From Streptomyces sp. McG3 (GTDB taxonomy: Bacteria; Actinomycetota; Actinomycetes; Streptomycetales; Streptomycetaceae), in assembly GCF_018619185.1 (NCBI RefSeq), contig NZ_JAAXYC010000055.1, forward strand, positions 1 through 35,379: a DNA stretch of 35,379 nt, given 5' to 3'. The notes beneath the pieces were generated by a model, which was not told the origin of the DNA, did not search any database, and saw only the letters and a program-made list of their open reading frames with translations. Shown piece after piece: positions 28,541 to 35,379 of this stretch. Position 1 is the first letter of the stretch; the number at the start of each line of letters is the position of its first letter. The position numbers were made by a program, and so were the translations under genes.

Positions 28541-28653
28541 ACGAAGCCCTCCCCGCCCGCACCACCGCCATGATCTACATCGCGATGATCGCCCTCATGA
28601 CCCGCCGCCTCACCCCACGAGTCCACACCAACCTGGCGAGGAGTCTGAAGCAC
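28534..28653 (+). pseudogene. Remnant of an IS5-type transposase C-terminus
   Basis: The + strand reads LDYEALPARTTAMIYIAMIA and LMTRRLTP. This resembles the end of Streptomyces IS5-family transposases (DYE.LPARSEAMI..AMI.LM.RRLT). Nothing of the catalytic core lies upstream, where the sequence is instead an IS630-like HTH on the other strand. About 35 codons are recognisable. Confidence 0.6.
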
Positions 28654-28741
28654 AACGTGCCCACCCAGAGACAGGCCGCAGGGTGCTCACCGGTACCGAT
28701 TCTCGGTGTCGTTGGATGCAGGGCTGCGCGATACTCGCCCT

Positions 28742-29164
28742 GTGGAATGGCGCGAGCAGGTGCAAGTGGCAGAAGGAATCCGTGATTGGGATGCAGCCAT
28801 CTCGCTGGTGAGCGCTCGCGCCGAGTGCTACTCCACCGATTTCCGAGCGCACGACAATCATTTGTGGCACATGGATCTGCTCGTTCGTGCGGAGCGATTC
28901 GAGCAGCTCACCGAGCTCGCGCTCACAGACGTCCACGCGCGCCGGCGACTCAACAGAGCGCTTCACGAACGGGGAATCGACACGACCCTGCGCCGCCGCG
29001 CTAAGGCTGGCGACAGCGGTGCCTTGTATCACCTCGTGAAGTTGCTGTGCGAAAGAGCCCAGTTTCAGGAAGCCCACGAAGCGGTTGAACGTCTTGATCC
29101 TGAGAATGACTACGCGCACCAGCTCGTGGCCGAGCTCCGGACAGCCTCGGGCGGAGCTCGGTAG
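28742..29164 (+). CDS. Hypothetical protein with helical-repeat character
   Basis: From GTG 28742 this encodes 140 residues starting VEWREQVQVAEGIRDW; an in-frame start at 28706 is also possible. The sequence is alpha-helical, with a TPR/HEAT-like feel: alternating helices such as WDAAISLVSARAECYSTDF, AERFEQLTELALTD, DSGALYHLVKLLCERAQFQE and AHEAVERLDPEN. It resembles a Streptomyces family of small proteins of unknown function. There is no signal peptide or membrane segment. No strong RBS decides the start; GTG 28742 is preferred because the conserved-looking WREQV segment begins there. It lies between IS remnants and a second hypothetical gene. Confidence 0.6.
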   Translation: MEWREQVQVAEGIRDWDAAISLVSARAECYSTDFRAHDNHLWHMDLLVRAERFEQLTELALTDVHARRRLNRALHERGIDTTLRRRAKAGDSGALYHLVKLLCERAQFQEAHEAVERLDPENDYAHQLVAELRTASGGAR

Positions 29165-29342
29165 CTCCCTGGCGTCAGACTGCCGTGCGCCCGCGAAGCG
29201 ATGCCACTTCCGGCTGAGCTATCGGCACAAATCACCCTCTGAGCTTTTTGACCTGCTGCGCCCTCAAGGGGTGCGTGGTGTACTGGTCGGCCGTCCGGCT
29301 TGTTGATGAAGGCGGCGTGAGACAGAGCGCTACGGAGTGAGC

Positions 29343-29687
29343 ATGTGGGACGGCCCCTTCTACCGAGTCGGACGTGACGGATACGAGATCTGCTTCGTGC
29401 CCGGTGCCGGGGAGGACCTCGACGAGGTTTGCAATGTGGACATGTGGGTCATCCGTGATGACGGCGATCGTTGGTCCGGAACCGTGTTCACTCTCGACGA
29501 GGTGCACCGGATCATGGAACGTCAGCGGCAGGCCGGCGAACCAGAGGGCGACTACTGGTGGTGCTGGGATGGCCTCATCGTGCGCGACGCGGGTGTGCAG
29601 TCGATGGTCAAGGTCATCGACGGGCTCGTCGCCGCAGGCGAGCACGAGACAGTCCTTCGCCACGTTGGGCCCGAAGAGAACGCTTGA
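29343..29687 (+). CDS. Hypothetical protein, small acidic, unknown function
   Basis: 114 residues from ATG 29343, which has GGAG 5 bases upstream; a GTG at 29337 is in the same frame but would overlap that RBS. The protein is acidic and rich in Trp and Asp (MWDGPFYRVGRDGYEICFV; DMWVIRDDGDRWSGTVFTLD; GDYWWCWDGLIVRD). It reads as a compact alpha/beta protein without membrane segments. I do not recognise a characterised family. It follows the helical hypothetical gene by 178 bp in the same direction. A broken transposase begins 138 bp downstream. Confidence 0.65.
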   Translation: MWDGPFYRVGRDGYEICFVPGAGEDLDEVCNVDMWVIRDDGDRWSGTVFTLDEVHRIMERQRQAGEPEGDYWWCWDGLIVRDAGVQSMVKVIDGLVAAGEHETVLRHVGPEENA

Positions 29688-29824
29688 TCTCGTTGACTTC
29701 CCGGCTGACCGAACGATGCCCCGAACGTGATCGCTCGTACGGGGATTCCGGGGACGTGAACATGGCCCCCGCCTGATCCTGTGCTCCGAGCAAGAAGGCA
29801 CTTGACCAGCGAAGGCCGTGGGGA

Positions 29825-31063
29825 ATGAGTCTGCTGCACCACGATGGCCGGGACGAGGCATTCGACTTCACGTCCCACTTTCGGGAGGCCTACGGATGTC
29901 TGACCCGGCGCGCTGACACGCTGTTCGAGCTCTGCGACGCGATGCTCTGTGAGGACGGCCCGGTGACCTCGCCGGTCGATGTGACGTTGCTGGCCGAGCA
30001 CCGGCGTGGGCACGGCGCGTTGCACGACGCGCTCAACCAGGGCTGCATCGACGCGGACAGGCTGCGTAAGGCACTGGCCGTGCTGCCGCAGCCGAAGGCC
30101 GCCGACGGACGCCTGGTCCTGGCGGTCGATGTCTCGCCGCGGCTGCGTCCGGACGCGCCGACCAGCCCGGACCGCCTGTTCTGCCACGTCTACGGACGCT
30201 CAGGACGCTCCAGTGACCAGTTCATCCTCGGCTGGTCCTTACCGGCCTGCCCATCCAGGTGCTCGGACGGGTGCGCTCGGACCGGGGCATGCGCCGTCCG
30301 ACACCTACGCAACTGGAGTACGCCCTGCCTACCCCCAGGGCGGGCGGCCGCCAAAGCACGGCAAGGAGTTCCGCTTCGCCAAACCGGACACGTGGGGCGA
30401 GCCCGACGCGGAGACCGTGCAGGTCACCGACCGCTATGGCACCGCCCAGGCGATGGCCTGGGACCGTATCCACCCCCGGCTCACCACCCGCTCCGCGTGG
30501 ATCGACCACGACGGCGAACTCCCCATCATCGAGGGCACCCTGATCCGCCTGACGGTGGACCATCTGCCCGGCGGCGGCGCCCCCTTGCCCGTCCGGCTGT
30601 GGTCCTCCAAGACTGGCATGATCACCGGAGAAGTCAACCTGTGGTGGCAAGCGTTCTTGAGGCGCCTCGACCTTGAACACACTTTCGTTTCGTAAAGCAG
30701 ACGCTCGGCTGGACCCGTCCCAGGCTCCGCAGCCCCGAGGCCGCGGACCGGTGGACGTGGCTCGTGATCGCAGCACATACCCAGCTGAGGCTCACCCGAG
30801 AGGCTGCAGCCGATCTCCGCCGCCCCTGGGAGAAACCGGCTGAGCCCGCGCGGCTCACCCCGGCCCGCGTCCGCAGGGGGTTCAGGAACCTCCGCCCTCA
30901 CCTGCACAACCCGGCCCGTGCGCCCAAACCCTCAACTCCAGTCCCAGGTAGCCCACTCGGCTCGAAGAACCAACGACCGGCCACCCGCTACGACGTGGGC
31001 AAAGCAACCAGACGCCCTGAAAGCATCGCCGAACGTAGTCAACTCAATGCTCGCGAACCATAA
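29825..31063 (+). pseudogene. Degraded Streptomyces-type transposase (NF041680-like), several frameshifts and an internal deletion
   Basis: Begins at ATG 29825 with MSLLHHDGRDEAFDFTSHF and continues in frame to FCHVYGRSGRSSDQFILGWS (about 30238). The next recognisable part is LPIQVLGRVRSDRGMRRPTP in another frame (from about 30245), so roughly 110 residues holding part of the catalytic core appear deleted. A further frameshift leads into GGRPPKHGKEFRFAKPDTWG, and another near 30690 (LEHTF, then KQTLGWTRPRLRSPEAADRW) leads into the C-terminal part ending at 31063. From memory, intact relatives are about 450 residues long, with these segments in one frame. Not functional. Confidence 0.8.
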
Positions 31064-31073
31064 AAGACAAGCT

Positions 31074-31093
31074 CAGTGAACCTTTCCCGGTAA
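31074..31093 (+). repeat. Left terminal inverted repeat of the IS
   Basis: CAGTGAACCTTTCCCGGTAA matches the reverse complement of 32071-32090 at 17 of 20 positions. Confidence 0.65.
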
Positions 31094-31117
31094 TGGCTCA
31101 TGACGTTGCGTGATCAT

Positions 31118-31945
31118 TCAGATGGCTCGGCCATACTCGAGTTGGAGCAGGACGAGGGCTGCAGCGGCGATCTTCGTGATGCGGCTGGGGTCGAGGCTGA
31201 CCCGGCGCAGAGCCTTGAAGGTGGTCTTGAGCAGAGAGTTGGCGCGTTCGCATACGCCGTGGACACCCCGGATGACCTTGTTGTAGGTCTGCTGGGCCTC
31301 GGTCAGTATGCCGCCTGCGGGCTTCTTGACCGGGTGGCGAAAGCCGTTGCCGGCGTTCTCGTAGCCGAGGTCGACCAGGGTCGGGACGCCCAGCTCGACG
31401 GCGAGGCCGTTCAGGGTGTCGATCAGGCCGTGATGGCGGGCACAGGTGGTGTCGTGCTCGCGCCCCGGACGGACCGGCGAGACCCAGAGCGGCCAGCCGT
31501 CGGGGGTGGAGATGACCTGCACGTTCCCGCCATGATGCCGGTGCCTCCCGGACCACCACAGGTCTGCGCCGTTGGGGCCGACGGCAGCGACACGGTCGGT
31601 ACGGACCACGGTGCCATCCAGATTCAGATGCGTCAGCCCAGCCTCCCTCGCGCGCCGCAGCGCGGTGTCGAGATCTGGTGCCCCGGCTGCCAGGACGGCC
31701 AGCCCTTCGTGCAGGTACCGGGAGGTGGCGGAGGTCGACAGGCCGTTTTCACGGGCGAGTTGGGCCAGTCGGGTACCGTCGATGAACCAGCGCAGGACGA
31801 GCACGGCCTGCCGGAGGCAGCCCAGCGCACGCCGTCCCCTGCGGGTGCCGATCTCAGCCCGACGGTCTCGCAGCAGCCGGGCCAGATGCTCAGCGGTGGA
31901 CCGTCGCGCATCGAGCACGGCGGTGTATGTGACGCTGGTCGACAC
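31118..31945 (-). CDS. IS5-like transposase with DDE_4 (HARBI1-like) nuclease domain, apparently intact
   Basis: 275 residues from GTG 31945, preceded on the minus strand by GAGGGG; an in-frame start at 31978 is also open. N-terminal helical DNA-binding region: LRWFIDGTRLAQLARENGLS, then TSATSRYLHEGLAVLA. Likely catalytic residues: Asp in THLNLDGTVVRTDR, Asp in TLVDLGYENAGNGFRHPVKK, and Glu in VCERANSLLKTTFKALRRVS. This is the pattern of the DDE superfamily endonucleases in Streptomyces IS5-like elements. It reaches the C-terminus (LVLLQLEYGRAI) without interruption, and inverted repeats flank it, so this is the one transposase in the window that could be active. Confidence 0.85.
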   Translation of the reverse strand: MSTSVTYTAVLDARRSTAEHLARLLRDRRAEIGTRRGRRALGCLRQAVLVLRWFIDGTRLAQLARENGLSTSATSRYLHEGLAVLAAGAPDLDTALRRAREAGLTHLNLDGTVVRTDRVAAVGPNGADLWWSGRHRHHGGNVQVISTPDGWPLWVSPVRPGREHDTTCARHHGLIDTLNGLAVELGVPTLVDLGYENAGNGFRHPVKKPAGGILTEAQQTYNKVIRGVHGVCERANSLLKTTFKALRRVSLDPSRITKIAAAALVLLQLEYGRAI

Positions 31946-32070
31946 GTGAGGCCCCTCGGCCGGATCTTTCTGTCGCAAGATCGTTCCTACCGGGGGCCTT
32001 ACGTCTGCCCGAACTTGAGTACAGAGAGAGCGGCACCGCGAGCCGAACCATCGCGGTCGGTGACCACCGG

Positions 32071-32090
32071 TTACCAGGAAAGGCTCAGTG
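32071..32090 (-). repeat. Right terminal inverted repeat of the IS
   Basis: The + strand reads TTACCAGGAAAGGCTCAGTG. Its reverse complement matches 31074-31093 at 17 of 20 positions. Confidence 0.65.
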
Positions 32091-32152
32091 CCTGTCTGGA
32101 TTCCTTTGGCCTCGTGATGCCCATCGCGTGAGGAGTCGTCTTACTGATCGTT

Positions 32153-32965
32153 TCAGAATGCCGCCCGGAGGTTCCGAAGACAGATGATGCCGCAGGCGAG
32201 TTGTAGTAGTCCGAGGTGGAGATCAGCACGCATCTCGTAGCGGATCCGGAGTCTCTTGAACTGGTGGAGCCAGGCGAAGGTGCGCTCGACAACCCAGCGG
32301 ATCTTGCCCAAGCCGGAGCCATGAGGGGCACCGCGGCGGGCGATTTTGGGCGCTATGCCTCGGCGCCGGAGAGGTCTCCGGTACTTGTCGAAGTCGTAGC
32401 CGCGGTCGGCGTACAGCCGTTGCGGGAGATGGCGCGGCCGTCCGCGTAGTCCACGAATGCGGTGGGATGGCACCGATGAGCGGGATGAGCTGAGTGACAT
32501 CGTGTGTCGGTTGCCACCGGTGAGTGACACTGCGAGAGGTGTGCCCCTCCGGTCGACGACGATGTGGTGTTTGCTTCCTGGGCGGCCCCTGTCGACCGGC
32601 GATGGTCCGGTGTGAGCTCCCCCTTTCGGACTGCGGACGTGTGAGCCGTCGATGGCACAGTCGTCCATCTCCAGTAGCCCGGCCTTTCGCAGCTCGGCGA
32701 GGATCGCAGCATGCAGGCGTGGCCAGACGCCGGCCTCGGTCCAGTCCCGTAGACGACGCCAGGCTGTGACCCCCGAGCAACCTGTCTCCTGACGACGTAC
32801 ATCACGCCAGGCTGCACCCCGTGCGCAGGACGAAGAGGATGCCTGCCAGGGCGGTGCGGTCGTCTGTCCGGCGTCGTCCCGGATGTTGATCCGCCGCTGC
32901 GGAGGGGATGGCAGAATCGGAGCGATGCGGGCCCACGAATCGTCGGGCACGAGATCTCTGATCAC
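32153..32965 (-). pseudogene. IS5-family transposase with two compensated frameshift patches, probably defective
   Basis: An open frame of 270 codons from GTG 32965. It carries family motifs throughout: MIRDLVPDDSWARIAPILP, CSGVTAWRRLRDWTEAGVWP, AIDGSHVRSPKGGAHTGPSP, RLYADRGYDFDKYRR, RWVVERTFAWLHQFKRLRIR and a full C-terminus. The presumed D-D-E residues (AIDG, ADRG, VVER) are present. Two internal patches are out of frame. Residues about 28-46 are unlike the family, while another frame there reads RTALAGILFVLRTG. The patch after GGNRH is also unlike it, while another frame reads DVTQLIPLIGAIP. Each patch is closed by a compensating indel. No clear terminal inverted repeats were found. It could be annotated as a CDS, but function is doubtful. 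Confidence 0.7.
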
Positions 32966-33082
32966 GTCGAGACCGTGGCGGAAGAAGCCCGACCGGCGGG
33001 TCTGTTCACCAGCGAACTCGCTTGATGAGTGTGAGCGGACAGCAGGGATTCTGCAGCGCCCCGTGATCTGAAGCCCGACTTC

Positions 33083-33502
33083 TTGCTACTTGCTCGTTTT
33101 CTGAGACTGGGGTGGGCGAACGTGCTCGTGGTTCTTGTTCTGGCAGCCGGGGCTGTCGTGTGGGCGGTAGCGCTGTCGGTGTCTGACGTGCGGAGTCGGC
33201 AGCGGCGGATCTCTCTGGAGGTCCCGTGTTCCGGGTACGGGCCGGGCCGGTTCTCCTCGGATGAGACGCGTTATCACTTGGGACCGGTCGTGCACGAAGG
33301 GCGCGTGATAAAAGGCTCGCTCTACGGGAAGAAATTGCGGATCTCAGTCGGCCAGGCCGTGAAGGTGGAGCTCGACCCGCGAGAGCCGACCCGCATGTAT
33401 CTGCCGGACACCATGCCACTGTTCGCACACAAGGTGGCAGCCCTTTTGTACGGAGGGCTGGGAATGGCCCTGATTGGGGCTGCGTTGGCGATCGGCATGT
33501 GA
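33083..33502 (+). CDS. Small membrane protein, DUF3592-like
   Basis: 139 residues if started at TTG 33083; a GTG at 33122 would also keep most of the first helix. Two transmembrane helices: about 14-33 (VLVVLVLAAGAVVWAVALSV) and about 116-138 (VAALLYGGLGMALIGAALAI). Between them lies an extracytoplasmic domain of about 80 residues with ITS-type strands (KGSLYGKKLRISVGQAVKVE, LDPREPTRMYLPD). This two-helix layout with a beta-rich loop resembles DUF3592 proteins of unknown function. No good RBS is visible, and the upstream 60-100 bp border an IS remnant, so the native N-terminus may have been altered. Confidence 0.55.
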   Translation: MLLARFLRLGWANVLVVLVLAAGAVVWAVALSVSDVRSRQRRISLEVPCSGYGPGRFSSDETRYHLGPVVHEGRVIKGSLYGKKLRISVGQAVKVELDPREPTRMYLPDTMPLFAHKVAALLYGGLGMALIGAALAIGM

Positions 33503-33688
33503 GCGCATCAGCATGACGGTCGGGGGTGGACCGCGGCGGTGCTCTGGCCACCACCTCCACGACGCGCTCGCTCCTGGCCGACTCTTCAGAGACGGCAGGC
33601 TCGGACATGTTTCCACTGAGAGCGACGGAGACCACGTCCGAGCCTGCAGCCAACGTCTGACTACGACGCTTCATTGTGAAACGGTCAG

Positions 33689-34456
33689 TTAGAGCCAGTG
33701 CCCGCCTGCTACCTGGATGATTTGACCGGTGATCCACCGTGACTGACGTGAGGCGAGGAAAACGCAGGCGTCCGCGATGTCGGTCGGATGTCCCACCCGA
33801 TTCATGGGAATGCTGGGGACAACCTTGTTGACGAGTTCGTCGTCCATCCAGCCAGTCTGGATCGGTCCGGGGGCGACGGCGTTAACCCGGATTCGAGGCC
33901 CGAGGTCGACTGCCGCGCCCCTGGTCAGGGATTCGAGGGCTGCTTTCGACATCCCATAGGAAACCTGGTTGGGGAAGCCCCGGGCTGCGTCGGTAGAGAT
34001 GTTGACGACGTTGGCAGAGTTGGCCGGAGCGTGCTCTGGTAGGCGCCTGGACAGTTCTGCGATGAGCAGGGCGGGGGCCAGAGTGTTGACGCGGAGGGTC
34101 TGCTCTATGGCGGTGTCGTCGATGGCGCTGAAGGTATCGGCGTCGTTGGCCAGCGCGGCATTGTTGATCAGTACGTCCACGGGGCCGACTTGATTCTCCA
34201 CCGTGTCCATCAGCCTGGCTGCGGCTCCGGGTGTAAGGAAGTCCTCCGCAATGCCGATCGCGTCAGGGAGTGAGGAGACGAAAACATGGGGATCGGTGGC
34301 CGCGCGTCCGTGATGTCCCGAGGATGTCTCGCCGGGTGCGTAGTGGACTACGACGCGTGCGCCTTGTTCGGCGAAAGCCCGCGAGATGGCTGCACCGATG
34401 TTGGCTGCACCGCCGGTGACGAGAACGGTTTTCTGCGAGAGTCCTGGATCGATCAT
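33689..34456 (-). CDS. SDR-family NAD(P)-dependent oxidoreductase (FabG-like)
   Basis: 255 residues from ATG 34456. Classical short-chain dehydrogenase: cofactor motif TGGAANIGAAI (about 14-24, a variant of TGxxxGxG), NNAAL after DVLI (about 100), catalytic Ser in VVNISTDAARG (about 152), YGMSK catalytic Tyr and Lys (about 165-169), and the PG motif VNAVAPGPIQTGW. The C-terminus ITGQIIQVAGGHWL is typical of reductases that end ...QxixvdGG. The substrate is unknown. It faces away from the membrane-protein gene and lies between IS debris, about 5.3 kb from the biosynthetic operon, so a role in that pathway is not supported by position. Confidence 0.88.
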   Translation of the reverse strand: MIDPGLSQKTVLVTGGAANIGAAISRAFAEQGARVVVHYAPGETSSGHHGRAATDPHVFVSSLPDAIGIAEDFLTPGAAARLMDTVENQVGPVDVLINNAALANDADTFSAIDDTAIEQTLRVNTLAPALLIAELSRRLPEHAPANSANVVNISTDAARGFPNQVSYGMSKAALESLTRGAAVDLGPRIRVNAVAPGPIQTGWMDDELVNKVVPSIPMNRVGHPTDIADACVFLASRQSRWITGQIIQVAGGHWL

Positions 34457-34552
34457 AGTCAGGCATGTTAGGTGCGGGCTCGGTCTCTCAACTCCCGGGC
34501 TGACCTGCTGGTGTGGCAGCCGAGAAGACGAGTAGCGGGTGCGGGTCGAGAG

Positions 34553-35035
34553 TCATAGCCTTTTCGTCCATCGTGCCTGATGACTTCCGCGGGTGATTCT
34601 GCGGGTCATGAGGGTGATGAGTGCCCAGGTGAGACGGGCTTCCGAGTGTTGCGGAAGGCGCTCGTAGTCGCGGACGTTGCGCCGGGCTTTCATGATCCAG
34701 CCCAGGGTCCGTTCGGCTTTCCAGCGCCGGGGCAGGACGACGAAGCCTTTGGCTCCGCGGGGGCGGGACACCGTTTTGAGGGTCATGTTGAGGAAGCTGC
34801 CGGACCAGTTGATGAGCTGGCCGCCGTAGCGGAATCGGTCCATACCTGCGTGATCTGCGGTTGCATGACCCGCAGTCTCCAGAGGAGTTCTCGGGCAGCC
34901 TCCCGGTCAGTGGTGTCGGCCAGTGGTGTCGGCGGGCGTCACTGTGATCATCACCGGGAGCCCGAGGGTGTCGACGGCGATGTGTCTCTTCAGCTTCTGC
35001 AAAGGCGTCGTGGTGCCGGCTCCACCCCGTGTCGT
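34553..35035 (-). pseudogene. IS5-type transposase remnant, frameshifted
   Basis: Minus-strand segments in order: LKRHIAVDTLGLPVMITVTP (about 35000-34940), then TDREAARELLWRLRVMQPQI and QVWTDSA in a new frame after a 13-bp duplication. A one-base loss follows, and YGGQLINWSGSFLNMTLKTV runs on to LPRRWKAERTLGWIMKARRN, DYERLPQHSEARLTW and LMTRRITR to the stop at 34553. The pieces match the catalytic and C-terminal parts of IS5-group transposases. The N-terminal DNA-binding part is missing. Two frame changes make it non-functional. Confidence 0.78.
34908..34933. repeat. 13-bp perfect tandem duplication inside the IS5-type remnant
   Basis: CAGTGGTGTCGGC occurs twice in direct succession. The extra 13 bp shifts the transposase frame between ADTT and TDREAA, so it is probably an inactivating slippage event. 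Confidence 0.9.
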
Positions 35036-35050
35036 AGGCGAGTTCGCCGC

Positions 35051-35379
35051 CGAGCAGCAGCGTCTCGGAAGCCGATACGGGGTGCGTCGGACGGCGTGCC
35101 CTCCGAGGGTGCGTCACTCATGAGCGCCCTCCGGTGAGGATCGGTGGGGAGGCGGGGATGCGGGGAATGGGTGTTGCCGGGCTCAACGAGCCGCCCGCCC
35201 TTTTCGAACACACGTTTTCAGACGCAGTCGGACCCCGGTGCCCCAGGGCGACGCGCGCGTGCCGGATACACCGACATCGCTCGGCAAAGGCCGTGCGCTG
35301 GAAAGCAGTTGGCTGAAACGCGCCGCCGGCGCATGATCCTCTGGGGCCGCGGCTCGGAGCATCACGATGGCCGGGAGAT
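35051..35379. other. Right end of the window, no recognisable gene
   Basis: Short frames on both strands show no family motifs. The left part borders the 5' end of the transposase remnant and may be further degraded IS sequence. No RNA gene or clear terminator is visible. Confidence 0.4.

Larger units (their letters stand above)
31074..32090. mobile_element. Complete-looking insertion sequence, about 1.0 kb, with terminal inverted repeats
   Basis: It contains one intact transposase on the minus strand, flanked by imperfect 20-bp inverted repeats (17 of 20 matching). The element lies directly after the degraded transposase (ends 31063) and 63 bp before another defective IS5-type transposase. 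The outer boundaries are inferred from the repeats alone. A perfect direct repeat GCTCAGTG at both ends (31071-31078, 32083-32090) partly overlaps the inverted repeats and leaves the exact ends uncertain. Confidence 0.65.

Noticed and set aside
33503..33688. Possible small gene between the membrane protein and the SDR gene
   Set aside because: Only short overlapping frames on both strands, with no RBS and no motif.

Overview
The window is GC-rich actinobacterial DNA, almost certainly from Streptomyces. Codons end in G or C, GTG and TTG starts occur, the transposase types are common in Streptomyces, and the giant genes are modular PKS/NRPS genes. Its core (2529-28354) is a compact hybrid NRPS/type I PKS locus of five genes. 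All lie on the + strand and are separated by 24 bp or overlap, so they are probably one operon.

Layout. 1-2403 holds ordinary or decayed genes: an acyl-CoA ligase remnant, an Excalibur-domain membrane protein, a PPOX-fold oxidoreductase and a broken Rieske dioxygenase. The biosynthetic genes follow. (1) 2529-13229 is C-A(Gly)-PCP-KS-cMT-ACP-KS-DH-KR. (2) 13254-17684 is cMT-ACP-KS-ACP-TE. (3) 17677-26046 is KS(Ser)-AT-ACP-KS-AT(dead)-DH-ER(truncated)-KR-ACP. (4) 26043-27107 is a KAS III-like acyltransferase. (5) 27107-28354 is a discrete malonyl-type AT fused to a carrier protein. The right side (28440-35050) is a graveyard of insertion-sequence remnants, with one IS that looks complete and a few small genes (two hypothetical proteins, a DUF3592-like membrane protein and an SDR oxidoreductase).

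How the genes may work together (inference). Proteins 1 and 2 have no AT domain and carry trans-AT-style post-KS linkers, so the discrete AT of gene 5 should feed them malonyl units. Protein 3 has cis-AT architecture: its loading AT has the methylmalonyl motif YASH, but its second AT has lost the catalytic serine and about 100 residues. That module should therefore also depend on the discrete AT. Protein 3 has a loading module, protein 1 opens with a condensation domain and protein 2 ends with a TE, so the likely assembly order is 3, then 1, then 2, which differs from gene order. A plausible backbone is a C3 starter, one extension with ketoreduction and dehydration, glycine (specificity code DILQLGLIWK), two C-methylated ketide units, one further ketide unit, and release by a thioesterase with a cysteine nucleophile. 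I could not match this architecture to a characterised cluster from memory.

Unusual points: a mixed cis/trans-AT system with a decaying AT and ER, a Cys-to-Ser loading KS, a Cys-type TE, a module split between KR and methyltransferase over two proteins, and a divergent last KS. No regulator, transporter, PPTase or oxidative tailoring gene is visible beside the core. Broken genes flank the locus on both sides, which suggests an acquired or rearranged island.
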